A DNA stretch of 64,000 nucleotides from Ideonella sp. (GCA_015075545.1 JABTUC010000001.1:248001-312000), one strand, 5' to 3'. Shown: positions 1-9,389, numbered from the stretch's first letter. Notes: a model not told the origin generated them from the letters alone. Numbers and translations are program-made.

Positions 1-165
1 CATGCTCTTCATCATCGCGAACAGCGGCGTCGGCTTGAAGCTTGCAAGCAGGCGCAGGCCCTGCCCGCTCTCGAGCTTGGCCACGGCCGACTTGATTTCA
101 CCGAGGGGCTCGCCGCCTGCTCGCAAGATCGGGCGTACGTCGAGTGTCCGAAGCGAAAGATCCAT
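1..165 (-). CDS. DUF2249 protein, partial (3' end outside window)
   Basis: Fifty-five codons are visible from an ATG at 165 downwards, and the gene runs off the window at base 1. The translation begins MDLSLRTLDVRPILRAGGEP and continues with GEIKSAVAKLESGQGLRLLASF, the LDVRPI...G.P...I.....L..GQ.LRL pattern of the small DUF2249 family. An AGGAG lies about ten bases upstream. The stop codon of the upstream membrane-protein gene is only three bases before this start, so the two genes are almost certainly one operon. DUF2249 proteins are often found near nitric-oxide, hemerythrin and denitrification genes; that role is inference here. The C-terminal half is not visible. Confidence 0.8.
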   Translation of the reverse strand, partial: MDLSLRTLDVRPILRAGGEPLGEIKSAVAKLESGQGLRLLASFKPTPLFAMMKSM

Positions 166-168
166 GTC

Positions 169-1584
169 TCATTCTCCTTGCCGATCGGTGCCCAACGGAG
201 GCGAGGCTGCCAACTTCGCGCTTGCACCGGGCGCAGCCTTCAACTTGGCCGCTGCAGACATCCCAGGCGGGCGCCCCAAGGTGGGTTTCAGGTTCGGATC
301 CGGATGGCGCGAACGCCAGAACTCGATGGCAATCAGCACCGTTGCCAGAGTCTGCAGCGATGCAGCGATCTCCCAGACGACGGCTTGTTCGCTCGCGATC
401 GCCGCGCTGGCCAGCAGGGTCGCCACGAAATACAGCGCAAAACCGGGCCTTGCCCGACGCTCGTTGACCAGGTCTTGCACACGCGGAACCGGCCCTTTGC
501 CCAGCCGTTTGCCGAACACTTCGAGCCAGGTCATGAAGGGGATGATCTTGTAGAGCTGGCTCAAGCCCAACCCGCTCAGGCCGCCGAAGACGAACAAGTA
601 GCCGATGGCGCCCGCATAGCGATCGAGCGTGCCCAGGGCCCAGCTCAGCGCGCCCAATGCAAGTGCCAGCGCAAAGATGGCCAGCGCAAAGCCCGCCGTG
701 ATGCTGTTGAGTTCGAGTTCGCGGCGTTTGCGCGTGCGATAGAAGTGCACGATGTCGGCAAGATAGAAAACAACGCCGATGCCGGCCAGTGCGGTGCCGA
801 GCGCAACGACAGCCGAGGTGGCGAGTTCCGTCCACACGCCGATCAGCCCGCTGACGAGCAGCACGGCCAGGCCTCCCGCGGTCAGCGTGAGTGCGGCCCA
901 GGTGCTGCGTCGAGGCTCGTCCGGCGCGAGCATGAACATAGTCAGCAAGCGGTAGCTCACGCCCATCACGGTCAGCGTGAACCAGCCTCCCAGACCGGCC
1001 GCCAGATGCATGCTCAAGCCGCGTCCTGTCAGCGCACGCAGGAAGCCCGGCGGGTCAGGCAGCCCCAGGAAGACGCCGAAACCCAGCCCGATCAAGCCGG
1101 TCAACACCAGGAACGCAAGACCGAACGCCACGAAGATCGCCGGATGCGGCAGCGGGCGAACGCGCCACAGCGTGGCAGCCAGGTTCACGACGACCAGCAC
1201 GAACCCGATGACCACGAGCGTGCCGCCGATCGGCAGCAAATCGGTGCTCAGTGCCGCGTTGCCGCCCAGGGCCGAGAAACCGGCGAGCATGGCCAGCAGG
1301 CCGAGCACGATCGCCACCAGCGCGTACAGAGCCAGACGTTGGCTGTGCAGCGTGGTGTTGCACATGACCGGCACGAACTGATAGAGCGCGCCCAGCATCA
1401 GCAGGCTCAACCAGCCGATCGTGATGAGGTGCACGCCGATCAGCGTGGCGGGAGCCCGCGGCGCGGCGAGCGGATCGGAATAGCCCGTCAGCAGCAGAAG
1501 CTGTGCAACGAAGAACGCGACGATGGCGCATGCGAAATGCGTCATCGTCCATTGCGAAACCTTGGAGCCGGTAGGTACTTGCAC
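169..1584 (-). CDS. Polytopic membrane protein, possible haem-copper oxidase subunit I-like
   Basis: A 471-residue protein made almost wholly of hydrophobic segments, about twelve predicted membrane helices. Conserved-looking helix motifs include GVHLITIGWLSLLMLGALYQ and MHLAAGLGGWFTL, each with a histidine placed inside a helix, as in small haem-copper-oxidase/NorB-like membrane proteins found beside DUF2249 genes. The loop KIIPFMTWLEVFGKR is another recognisable feature. The start used is GTG 1584; an in-frame ATG at 1545, just before the first helix, is an alternative and neither has a strong ribosome site. The gene ends three bases before the DUF2249 start. Haem binding and any link to nitric oxide are inferred from context and were not shown; it could simply be an uncharacterised membrane protein. 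Confidence 0.65.
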   Translation of the reverse strand: MQVPTGSKVSQWTMTHFACAIVAFFVAQLLLLTGYSDPLAAPRAPATLIGVHLITIGWLSLLMLGALYQFVPVMCNTTLHSQRLALYALVAIVLGLLAMLAGFSALGGNAALSTDLLPIGGTLVVIGFVLVVVNLAATLWRVRPLPHPAIFVAFGLAFLVLTGLIGLGFGVFLGLPDPPGFLRALTGRGLSMHLAAGLGGWFTLTVMGVSYRLLTMFMLAPDEPRRSTWAALTLTAGGLAVLLVSGLIGVWTELATSAVVALGTALAGIGVVFYLADIVHFYRTRKRRELELNSITAGFALAIFALALALGALSWALGTLDRYAGAIGYLFVFGGLSGLGLSQLYKIIPFMTWLEVFGKRLGKGPVPRVQDLVNERRARPGFALYFVATLLASAAIASEQAVVWEIAASLQTLATVLIAIEFWRSRHPDPNLKPTLGRPPGMSAAAKLKAAPGASAKLAASPPLGTDRQGE

Positions 1585-1767
1585 GGCAGGCTCTGCGCTT
1601 CGCTCGAAAGTACACGAAAACGCCGCGGTGACCCTAGCGGTGCCCCTTTTGACGGGGAGGGCTTGACGAGCGCTGCGGGTCGGTGGCGCTCGGCGCCGTC
1701 CACGTTTTCGCCGCGAGCCCGAACGTGAACTACGATGACGCAGCAGTCGTGTTCAATGGAGGCCAGG

Positions 1768-2514
1768 ATGAGCCAGTCCACCCGCGAAGCGCTCGATGTG
1801 CGCGTCTTCGTTCCGATCGAGCGTCATCGGATGCTGCTGAAGATGTTCGCCGAACTGCCGGTGGGCGACACCTTCAGCTTCATCAATGACCACGACCCGC
1901 TGCCGCTCTACTACGAATTCCGCTCGATTCATGGCGACGTGGTCGGCTGGGACTACATCGCCCGCGGCGGCATCGACTGGCACGTCAAGGTCACCCGACT
2001 GGAAGCATCCAAGGGGCGCGAGTTCAGCGATGTTTCCACGCTGATGGATCTGCGCAAGATCGCTCCTGCTGATCTGAAGCACGTGGTCTTCCATCGCTAC
2101 GGCATGATGGAAGAGGGTGGGACGATGGAGATCGTCGCCTGCGCCGAGCCGCTCGAGATTCGCGACGAGTTCCGGCAGAAGTACGCCGGTCAGCATGTCT
2201 GGGCCGTGCGCCAGAACGAACCCGGTGACTACGTCGCCCACATCGTCAAGCAGACTCGCGGCCCCGCCGGGCCCGGCAGCACCATCGTTGCCGAGCACGA
2301 TGCGCGGCCCTACGAACCGGCCGAGCGCCACGACATTTTCTTCAATGCGTTTGCTGCGCTTCGTCCGGGAGAGGCGTTCGTCTTTGTCAACGACCACGAT
2401 CCCAAGCCTCTGTACTACCAGATCGAGGCCGAAAGCAGCGAACCCTTCAGCTGGGAGTACCTCGAGAGTGGCCCTGAGAGATGGACGGTGAGAGTCGCCA
2501 AGCGAGTGGACTGA
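1768..2514 (+). CDS. Three-repeat DUF2249 protein
   Basis: The 248-residue protein holds DUF2249 units back to back. Unit 1 (about 1-75) and unit 3 (about 180-248) both carry the family core NDHDPxPLYY (DHDP at 41-44 and 209-212) followed by a W.Y....G..W.V.V segment. The middle stretch (about 95-170: MDLRKIAP, MEIVACAEPLEI, WAVRQNEPGDYVAHIVK) has the same layout but has lost the DHDP core, so it looks like a degenerate third unit. ATG 1768 was chosen because GGAGG lies five bases upstream; ATGs at 1735 and 1756 are in frame but poorer. The gene is divergent from the membrane protein/DUF2249 pair. No FNR-type box was found in the shared 1585-1767 region. Confidence 0.8.
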   Translation: MSQSTREALDVRVFVPIERHRMLLKMFAELPVGDTFSFINDHDPLPLYYEFRSIHGDVVGWDYIARGGIDWHVKVTRLEASKGREFSDVSTLMDLRKIAPADLKHVVFHRYGMMEEGGTMEIVACAEPLEIRDEFRQKYAGQHVWAVRQNEPGDYVAHIVKQTRGPAGPGSTIVAEHDARPYEPAERHDIFFNAFAALRPGEAFVFVNDHDPKPLYYQIEAESSEPFSWEYLESGPERWTVRVAKRVD

Positions 2515-2556
2515 AGGCGTGGCTGACAGCGTCGTGCGGGGCGCGCACGCCCGAGG

Positions 2557-3360
2557 TCAGCGCGGCCGCCAGCCCAACCCCGCCGAGGTGCCGCCTGCCG
2601 CCGCAGCGCGCCGCGGCCGGTACTCGCAGCCGAGCCAGCCGCTCCAGCCGCAGGCGGCCGACACCTCGTCGATCACGCCGAAGAGATACGCGTAGTTCAG
2701 CTCGCCGATGTCGGGCTCGTGGCGCTCGGGCACACCGGCGATCTGCAGGTGGCCGACGCGGCCGCTGGGCAGGTAGTGTCGGATCTTGGTCGCCACGTCG
2801 CCCTCGACGATCTGGCAGTGGTAGAGATCCATCTGCACCTGCAGGTTCGGCACGCCGACTTCCTGCACGATGCGGTGCGCCTCGTCCTGCCGGTTGAGCA
2901 CGTAGCCCGGCATGTCGCGCAGGTTGATCGGCTCGATCAGGCAGGCAACGCCGGCGCTCGCCGCTTGCTGCGCCGCTCGCGCCAGGTTGGCCCGGTAGGT
3001 CGCCAGCAGCTTCGCACGCTCGACGCCTGCCGGCGCCAACCCCGCCATCACGTGCACGCGCGGGCAGCGCAACGCCTGTGCGTAGGCCAGCGCAGTGTCG
3101 ATCGAGCGGTGGAACTCGCTCTCGCGGCCGGGCAGCGCGGCCAGGCCCCTCTCGCCGCGATCCGCGTCGCCCGGCGGCGCGTTGAACAGCACCTGCTGCA
3201 AACCGTGGTCGGCCAGGCGCGCGGCGAGCTCCGATGGCTCGTGGGCATAGGGGAAGAGGAACTCGACGGCCTCGAAGCCGTCGGCCGCCGCAGCGGCGAA
3301 GCGATCGAGGAACGCGTGCTCCGGATAGAGCATGCTCAGGTTGGCGGCAAAGCGCGGCAT
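2557..3360 (-). CDS. hyi: Hydroxypyruvate isomerase family protein
   Basis: A 267-residue TIM-barrel protein of the sugar-phosphate isomerase/epimerase superfamily, full length for Hyi/OtnI enzymes (about 260). It starts [14 protein letters not shown], keeps the metal-binding glutamates in [14 protein letters not shown] and the [14 protein letters not shown] strand typical of hydroxypyruvate isomerase, and ends with the YLFGVIDE...WLGCEYRP segment. The family interconverts hydroxypyruvate and tartronate semialdehyde, or 2-oxo-tetronate and 3-oxo-tetronate. It is the last gene of a minus-strand sugar-acid set with a HAD protein 48 bp upstream. Which substrate is used cannot be told from sequence. 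It converges on the DUF2249 gene with a 42-bp gap. Confidence 0.8.
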   Translation of the reverse strand: MPRFAANLSMLYPEHAFLDRFAAAAADGFEAVEFLFPYAHEPSELAARLADHGLQQVLFNAPPGDADRGERGLAALPGRESEFHRSIDTALAYAQALRCPRVHVMAGLAPAGVERAKLLATYRANLARAAQQAASAGVACLIEPINLRDMPGYVLNRQDEAHRIVQEVGVPNLQVQMDLYHCQIVEGDVATKIRHYLPSGRVGHLQIAGVPERHEPDIGELNYAYLFGVIDEVSAACGWSGWLGCEYRPRRAAAAGGTSAGLGWRPR

Positions 3361-3408
3361 GGGTGCGCGTGGGCTGAGCGCTGTCGATCGAGTCGGCGCG
3401 GCGCGGAA

Positions 3409-4122
3409 TCAGTCGACGCTGGCGCCGAGTCGGTCGGCGAGGTCGAGCAGATCGCGCGCGGCGAGGTCCACCGCCACACTCGGCGCGTGCTCGCCACGGC
3501 CGGGGCCCGATTCGTCGGGTCGTGCGACGTGCGCGGTGCGCAGGCCGGCGCCGGCGGCGGCGGCGAGGTCGCTGGAGTGCGCGGCGACCATCAGCACCTC
3601 GTCCGGCGCGCAGTCGAACGCCGTGGCAGCCGACTGGTAGACCACCGCCTTGGGCTTGTAGTCGCGCGCGAACTCGGCGCCGAGGATCGCGTCCCACGGA
3701 AATCCATTGCGCCGCGCGAGGTCGACCATCAGCGAGACGTTGCCGTTGGAGCACGGCGCGATGCGATAGTGTTCGCGCAAGCGTCGCAGCCCCGGTGCCA
3801 CGTCGGGCCAGGCGTCGAGCCGATGCCAGGCGAGGTTGAGCTGCACCTTGGTTACTTCGTCGAGGTCGTCGATCGCGAACTCGCGCAACACCACCTCGAG
3901 GTTGCGCCGGTGCAGCACATCGAGCTTCGAGAACGGGATCTTGCCCGTGCGCACTTCTTCCATCGCCGGCTGGTACTGCGCGCGCCAGGCGTCGGCGAAC
4001 ACGTGCCAATCGATGCTCACACCGCGAGGCGCCAGCAACGCGCGCGCCTCGCGCGCGATCGAGCCGCGCCAGTCGACCAGCGTGCCGAAGACGTCGAAGA
4101 TGAGTGCGCGTAGGGGCATCAT
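3409..4122 (-). CDS. HAD hydrolase, type II haloacid dehalogenase-like
   Basis: The 237-residue protein has the HAD core: nucleophile motif LIFDVFGTLVDW near the N-terminus, SNGN (motif II), and KPKAVVYQSA with the motif III lysine. The last motif reads MVAAHSSDLAAAAGAGL. In characterised L-2-haloacid dehalogenases this segment is SSNAWDA, whose serine and asparagine help hold the substrate; here they are Ala and His, so a dehalogenase function is doubtful and a phosphatase acting on a sugar-acid product is as likely. Two adjacent ATGs (4122, 4119) could start it. It lies 17 bp after the RraA-like gene and 48 bp before hyi, in one operon. Confidence 0.75.
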   Translation of the reverse strand: MMPLRALIFDVFGTLVDWRGSIAREARALLAPRGVSIDWHVFADAWRAQYQPAMEEVRTGKIPFSKLDVLHRRNLEVVLREFAIDDLDEVTKVQLNLAWHRLDAWPDVAPGLRRLREHYRIAPCSNGNVSLMVDLARRNGFPWDAILGAEFARDYKPKAVVYQSAATAFDCAPDEVLMVAAHSSDLAAAAGAGLRTAHVARPDESGPGRGEHAPSVAVDLAARDLLDLADRLGASVD

Positions 4123-4139
4123 GTGGCGGTTCTTCAAGC

Positions 4140-4868
4140 TCACCGCCCGCGCGCCTTGCGCCACGCCGCGAACTCGTCGCGGCTGCGCTCGTCGGTGGGC
4201 GGGTACAGCCCGAGGATCGAGCGGCCTTCGTGCACCTTTTCGGCCACGAAGTCCTCGAACGCGGTCATCTCGGTCGCCTCGGCGGCCACCTCGTCGGCCA
4301 TCGCCGCCGGGATCACCACCACGCCCTCGGCGTCGCCGACGATCACGTCGCCCGGCCACACCGCGACGTCGCCGCAGCCGATCGGCACATCGATGTCGAG
4401 CGGCTGGTGCAGCGTGAGGTTGGTCGGTGCGCTCGGGCGGTTGTGGTACGCGGGGATCGCGAGCTGCGCGATCTCGGGCGAGTCGCGGAACCCGCCGTCG
4501 GTGACGACGCCGGCGACGCCGCGCTTCATCAGCCGCGTGACGAGGATCGAGCCGGCCGACGCCGCGCGCGGGTTCTTGCGGCTGTCGATCACCAGCACCG
4601 CGTCCGGCGGGCAGGTTTCCACCGCCTTGCGCTGCGGGTGCGCGCGGTCCTGGAACACGGTGATCGGGTTGAGGTCTTCGCGCGCGGGAATCGTGCGCAG
4701 CGTGAACGCCTCGCCCACCATGTTGGGCGCCTTGGGGTCGCGCTGCGGGTTGACCGGCCGCACGTCCTGGATGAACTGGTTGCGCAGGCCGCGCTTGAAG
4801 AGCGCGGTGCACAGCGTCGCGGTGCTCACGTGCGCGAGCCGGTCGCGGGTGGTGGGGTTCAACGCCAT
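4140..4868 (-). CDS. RraA family protein (possible 2-oxo acid aldolase)
   Basis: A 242-residue RraA-like protein. The signature GVAGVVTDGGFRDSPEI contains the R-D-x-x-E pattern that, with a preceding glycine, marks the catalytically active members (HMG/CHA aldolase, oxaloacetate decarboxylase), whereas RraA proper is an RNase E inhibitor without enzyme activity. Further landmarks are VLVIDSRKNPRAASAGSI, the CGDVAVWPGDVIVGDAEGVVVIP strand-turn and a C-terminal WRKARGR tail. It lies between the dehydratase (18 bp upstream) and the HAD gene (17 bp downstream). In this sugar-acid setting an aldolase/lyase role is more plausible than RNase control; this is inference. Confidence 0.8.
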   Translation of the reverse strand: MALNPTTRDRLAHVSTATLCTALFKRGLRNQFIQDVRPVNPQRDPKAPNMVGEAFTLRTIPAREDLNPITVFQDRAHPQRKAVETCPPDAVLVIDSRKNPRAASAGSILVTRLMKRGVAGVVTDGGFRDSPEIAQLAIPAYHNRPSAPTNLTLHQPLDIDVPIGCGDVAVWPGDVIVGDAEGVVVIPAAMADEVAAEATEMTAFEDFVAEKVHEGRSILGLYPPTDERSRDEFAAWRKARGR

Positions 4869-4886
4869 CGTCGGTCGCCCGCGGCG

Positions 4887-6632
4887 TCAATAGATCGCCG
4901 GCTCGCCGATCGGCGCGCCGAAGCTCGTCTCGAGAAAATCGAAGTCGCAGCCCTCGTGCGCCTGCAGGATGTGGCGGCTGAACATCCAGCCGTAGCCGCG
5001 CTCGAAGCGCGGCGCGGGCGGCTTCCAGGCTGCCTTGCGGCGCGCCAGCTCGTCGTCGCTCACTTCGAGGTGGATGCGCCGTGCCGGCACGTCGACGCTG
5101 ATGCGGTCGCCACTTCTCACCAGCGCCAGCGGGCCGCCCACGTAGGCCTCGGGCGAGCAGTGCAGCAGACAGCCGCCGTAGCTGGTGCCGCTCATGCGTG
5201 CATCGCTCAGGCGCAGCATGTCGGTGACGCCTTGCTTCAGCAGCTTGGTCGGGATCGGCAGCATGCCCCACTCGGGCATGCCCGGGCCACCCTGCGGGCC
5301 GGCGTAGCGCAGCACCAGGATGTCGTCGCCGGTGACGTCGAGGTCGGGGTCGTCGACGGCGCGCTTGAGCGCCGGGTAGTCGTCGAACACCAGCGCGCGG
5401 CCGCTGTGCTGCAGCAGCCGCGGCGCGCACGCGCTCGGCTTGATCACCACGCCGTCGGGCGCGAGGTTGCCGCGCAGCACCGCGAGCGCGCCCTCGGCGT
5501 AGATGGGCTTGTCCAGCGGTCGGATCACGTCGTCATCGAACACCTGCGCGCCTTCGATGTTCTCGCCCAGCGTCTTGCCGTTGACCGTCAGCGCGTTCAG
5601 CTTCAAGTGCGGCGCGATGCGCGCCATCAGCGCGCGCATGCCGCCGGCGTAGAAGAAGTCTTCCATCAGGTACTTGTCGCCACTGGGCCGGATGTTGGCC
5701 ACCACCGGCACCTTGCGGCTCATGGCGTCGAAGTCGTCGAGGTTCACCGCAAGCCCGGCGCGGCGCGAGATCGCCACCAGGTGGATGATCGCGTTGGTCG
5801 AACAACCTTCGGCCATCGCCACCGCGATGCCGTTGGCGAAGCTGTCGCGGCTCAGCATCCTCGCGGGGGTAAGGTCGTCCCACACCATCTGCACGATGCG
5901 GCGGCCGCACTCGGCGCTCATGCGGATGTGGCCGGCGTCGGCCGCGGGGATCGAGCTGGCGCCCGGCAGCGTGAAGCCGATCGCCTCGGCGATGCCCATC
6001 ATGGTGGACGCGGTGCCCATCGTCATGCAGGTGCCGTAGCTGCGCGCGATGCCGGCTTCCATCTCGAGCCACACCTCGTCGCTCAGGCGGCCGGCGCGGC
6101 GCTCGTCCCAGTACTTGAAGGCGTCCGACCCCGAGCCGAGCGCCTGGCCGCGCCAGTTGCCGCGCAGCATCGGCCCGGCGGGCAGGAAGATGCACGGCAG
6201 GCCCATCGAGATCGCGCCCATCAGCAGGCCAGGCGTGGTCTTGTCGCAGCCGCCCATCAGCACCGCGCCGTCGACCGGGTGCGAGCGCAGCAGCTCCTCG
6301 CACTCCATCGCCAGGAAGTTGCGGTACAGCATCGTCGTGGGCTTGACGATCGGCTCGCTCAGGCTGATCGCCGGCAGCTCGAGCGGAAAGCCGCCCGCCT
6401 GCAGCACGCCGCGCTTGACGTCTTCGACGCGCTGCTTGAAGTGCGAGTGGCACTGGTTGGCATCGCTCCAGGTGTTGACGATCGCGATCACCGGCTTGCC
6501 GGCGAACTCGGTGCTCGCGTAGCCCATCTGCAGCATGCGCGAGCGGTGGCCGAACGAGCGAAAGTCGTCGGGCGCGAACCAGCGCGCGCTGCGCAGCGAG
6601 TCGGGGGGCTTCGGTTGGGTCTGGCGGCTCAT
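4887..6632 (-). CDS. IlvD/Edd dehydratase, L-arabonate dehydratase type
   Basis: A 581-residue Fe-S sugar-acid dehydratase that removes water from an aldonate to give a 2-keto-3-deoxy acid. Three cysteines sit at 61 (NQCHSH), 129 (GGCDKTTPG) and 202 (GTCMTMGTAST), matching the spacing of the iron-sulfur ligands in L-arabinonate dehydratase, and the C-terminal SGTSYGG loop carries the likely catalytic serine. Length equals the arabonate/xylonate subgroup (about 580) rather than IlvD of valine biosynthesis (about 560 or 610). It is the first gene of a minus-strand operon with RraA-like, HAD and Hyi proteins. The true substrate (arabonate, xylonate, fuconate) cannot be decided here. Confidence 0.88.
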   Translation of the reverse strand: MSRQTQPKPPDSLRSARWFAPDDFRSFGHRSRMLQMGYASTEFAGKPVIAIVNTWSDANQCHSHFKQRVEDVKRGVLQAGGFPLELPAISLSEPIVKPTTMLYRNFLAMECEELLRSHPVDGAVLMGGCDKTTPGLLMGAISMGLPCIFLPAGPMLRGNWRGQALGSGSDAFKYWDERRAGRLSDEVWLEMEAGIARSYGTCMTMGTASTMMGIAEAIGFTLPGASSIPAADAGHIRMSAECGRRIVQMVWDDLTPARMLSRDSFANGIAVAMAEGCSTNAIIHLVAISRRAGLAVNLDDFDAMSRKVPVVANIRPSGDKYLMEDFFYAGGMRALMARIAPHLKLNALTVNGKTLGENIEGAQVFDDDVIRPLDKPIYAEGALAVLRGNLAPDGVVIKPSACAPRLLQHSGRALVFDDYPALKRAVDDPDLDVTGDDILVLRYAGPQGGPGMPEWGMLPIPTKLLKQGVTDMLRLSDARMSGTSYGGCLLHCSPEAYVGGPLALVRSGDRISVDVPARRIHLEVSDDELARRKAAWKPPAPRFERGYGWMFSRHILQAHEGCDFDFLETSFGAPIGEPAIY

Positions 6633-6759
6633 CGCGCGATTGTCGCCATTCGCAGCGGTGCCGCCACCGATTCGGCCTCATTGACGCCAGATCGGAGCCG
6701 GTTTACGGCTTGCACGCAACGTGCAGCCGGGCAGCGATGCGACGCGCATCGCGCCACTC

Positions 6760-9279
6760 TCAACCGGGCGATGCAAGCGCCGGAGAATCGGTCGCTTCCA
6801 GCGTCAGCGCGCACACCTGGTCTTCTCCGAGCGCAGCGCCTTCGTCGAGCAAGCGGCGCAGTTGCGCTGCGCCGAGGCTTGCCTCGAGTACGGCGCGCGC
6901 CTGCCGGGTCTGAACCTCGGCCATGCGCAGCGCCCTCACCTGGCACGCCTTGTGCTCGCTGTAGCCGAGCAGCCGGGCTGCGCTGCGCAAGCGACCTTCC
7001 CGCAACGCCAGCAGCGCATAGGCCTCATCCATGAGATTGAAGAACCACCAGTCGTCAGCGCGGCAGAGGCGGAAGAATTCGGCCAGCACCTCGCGCGCCT
7101 GCGTCGTCTCGCCTTTGAGCACCAGCCCGACGCCGAGGCAGCCGAGCGGGATCTCCGCGGGTGTCCCTGAGCGCCGAGGTTGCGCGGCGATGCACAGGCG
7201 CACGAGTCGAATGCCCTCGTCGATCTCGCCGACCGCGTAATGCGTCGTCGCGCGCATGCCGATCGGCATGGCTTCCATCCACGTCGGGCCAGCCGCTCTC
7301 GCGTGGGCGATGGCCGCGTCGAGGTCGCGGGCCGCTTCGGGGTAGCGTCGCGCGCGGTAGTGGTGTCGGCTCTGACCCATGCGGCCAACCACCAGCAGAC
7401 GCGGCGGCAGGCCGGGTTCCAGGGCTGCGGCTTCATCGGCCAACTGCCCCGCTTCGGAGGGCGGCACGTGGCCGCTCCACAGCCGGCAGCACAAGGCCCA
7501 GTACAGACCGGGTCGGCTTCCGGCCCCGCGGAACAGCGATTCGGCTCTGACGGCGAACTCATGCATCGCCGCCGTGTCGCGCGCGGCATGCGCTTGCGCC
7601 CGCGTGATCCAGTAGCGCCCTTCGATCGCCGCCGGTACCTGCACCGGTAACCGCGCGGCGGCGGCGTTGCTGCGGCGGATGAACTCGCCCACCTCGCCGA
7701 CGGAGCCGAAGAGGCGAAACGACGCGCCGATCAGCGCGACGTGCAGCGGCGCGGCGTGCACAGCGCTCCAGTCGAGCGCGGCGCGCACGTTGTCGACCTC
7801 GGGCGCCGCCTCCGCCAGCCAGGCCTCCTCGCTGGTCACCAGCGCAGCGACGGCCTGTTGCTCCATCCAAGCGGCCATCACCTGCGCATGCCGCTGGCGC
7901 AGCACCGGGCCCTCACCGGCGCGCTCGAGCTGCGCGAGCGCGTACTCGCGGGCGCTTTCGAGCAGGCGATAGCGCGGCGGATCGGCGTCGCCGGCCTCGA
8001 CAAGCGAACGGTCCACCAGAGCCGACAGCGCCTCGATGACGGCGTTGCTGTCGTGTGCCTCGTCCCGCGCCACGTCCGCCGCCAGCGCGAGCGTGAAGCC
8101 GCCGACGAAGACACCCAGCCGCCGGAACACCACTTGCTCGTCCGCCGCCAGCAGCGCATGGCTCCAGTCGAGCGCCGCGCGCAGCGTCTGCTGGCGTGTG
8201 GGCGCATCGCGTCGGGCGCCGCCGATCAGCTCGAGCCGCTCGGCCAGGCGCTGTGTCAGCCCGTGCAACCCGAGGAACGGCAGCCTCGCCGCGGCGAGCT
8301 TGATCGCCAGCGGCATGCCGTCGAGCTGGCGGCAGACCTCGATGACCGTCGCCACGTTGGCGGCATCGAGCGCGAAGCGCCGATCGGCTGCCGCGGCGAC
8401 CTCGGCGAACAGCGCCACTGCGCCGAAGGTCACGGCCTCGTCGAGCGCGGTGCCGGGCTCGGGCACCGCCAGCCCGTTGAGACGGAACACGCGCTCGCCG
8501 TCGATCTTCAGCGGAGTCTGGCTCGTGACGAGCAGGCGAATGCCTGGCGCCTTGCCCAGCAGCGCTGCGACCAGGTCGGCAACTGCACCCACCAAGTGCT
8601 CGGCGTTGTCGAGCACCAGCAGCGCCTGCACCGGCGCCAGCGCAGTGGCCAGCACGGGCACCGGATCAGCGCCGGCCAACGCCAGGCCGAAGCTCTGCGC
8701 CACGGTGCCCGGCAGCAAGGCGGGATCAAGGATCGGCGCGAGCTCGGCCCACACGACGTTGCCCGGCTGCGTCGATTCATGCGCATGTGCGGCAGCAAGC
8801 GCCAGGACCGTCTTGCCGATGCCGCCCGCGCCCACCACGCTCACCAGCCGGTGTCGCGCAAGCAGGCGGTCGAGGCCGGCCAAGTCGTCGTCGCGGCCGT
8901 GCAGCGCGCTGGTGGGCATCGGTGGAATTGCACAGACCTGCTTGGCCGCCTGTGAGGCAGCGCGCGCCGCAGCCGGCTGCGGCGCATCGTCGGCCGCGAG
9001 CGCGAAGCGGTAGCCGCGCCCGGGCACTGTCACCACGGCGCGCTCGCCCAGCAGCTTGCGCAGCGCATGCACCTGGACCGCCAGGTTGTTGTCCTCGACC
9101 ACGCGGCCGGCCCACACGGTGTCGTACAGCTCGGCACGACTGACGACGCGCTCACGCCGCTCGACCAGTGCGAGCAGGAGGTCGAACGCTTTGGCCTGCA
9201 GGGCGGCCGGCTGGCCGCCGACCAGCACCAGCCGTTCTGTCGGCCGGATCTCGACGTCCGCGAAGCGGTAGCCCTGCAT
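6760..9279 (-). CDS. Winged-helix regulator with NB-ARC-type ATPase
   Basis: An 839-residue cytoplasmic regulator. Residues 1-95 form an OmpR/PhoB-type winged helix ending in the typical VPGRGYRF wing. Residues about 125-400 form a P-loop ATPase with Walker A GAGGIGKT (150-157), a LLVLDNAEHL Walker B strand and a RQQTLRAALDWS segment typical of the AfsR/SARP-like and LuxR-like ATPase regulators. The remaining 400 residues are alpha-helical, probably TPR-like. ATG 9279 is preceded by GGAGGAG at good spacing; upstream in-frame codons have no such site. It is divergent from the secreted-protein gene at 9390, which may be a target. The ligand is unknown. Confidence 0.85.
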   Translation of the reverse strand: MQGYRFADVEIRPTERLVLVGGQPAALQAKAFDLLLALVERRERVVSRAELYDTVWAGRVVEDNNLAVQVHALRKLLGERAVVTVPGRGYRFALAADDAPQPAAARAASQAAKQVCAIPPMPTSALHGRDDDLAGLDRLLARHRLVSVVGAGGIGKTVLALAAAHAHESTQPGNVVWAELAPILDPALLPGTVAQSFGLALAGADPVPVLATALAPVQALLVLDNAEHLVGAVADLVAALLGKAPGIRLLVTSQTPLKIDGERVFRLNGLAVPEPGTALDEAVTFGAVALFAEVAAAADRRFALDAANVATVIEVCRQLDGMPLAIKLAAARLPFLGLHGLTQRLAERLELIGGARRDAPTRQQTLRAALDWSHALLAADEQVVFRRLGVFVGGFTLALAADVARDEAHDSNAVIEALSALVDRSLVEAGDADPPRYRLLESAREYALAQLERAGEGPVLRQRHAQVMAAWMEQQAVAALVTSEEAWLAEAAPEVDNVRAALDWSAVHAAPLHVALIGASFRLFGSVGEVGEFIRRSNAAAARLPVQVPAAIEGRYWITRAQAHAARDTAAMHEFAVRAESLFRGAGSRPGLYWALCCRLWSGHVPPSEAGQLADEAAALEPGLPPRLLVVGRMGQSRHHYRARRYPEAARDLDAAIAHARAAGPTWMEAMPIGMRATTHYAVGEIDEGIRLVRLCIAAQPRRSGTPAEIPLGCLGVGLVLKGETTQAREVLAEFFRLCRADDWWFFNLMDEAYALLALREGRLRSAARLLGYSEHKACQVRALRMAEVQTRQARAVLEASLGAAQLRRLLDEGAALGEDQVCALTLEATDSPALASPG

Positions 9280-9389
9280 CGAGCAACTCCTCCGAACTAA
9301 GAAGAATAAAGGTCGATTGAAGCCGCGGCAAAGGACTTCGCGGGCGGCGCGGCGCACGATGCCCCGCACCCACTATCAGGAGCCCCCCG

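Noticed and set aside
1585-1767. FNR/NNR box before the DUF2249 and membrane-protein genes
   Set aside because: Two TTGAC words are present but in the same orientation and without TCAA partners at the right spacing.
4104-7034. 976-codon open frame on the plus strand opposite the dehydratase and RraA-like genes
   Set aside because: Same type of shadow; the minus strand has intact Fe-S cysteines and catalytic motifs.
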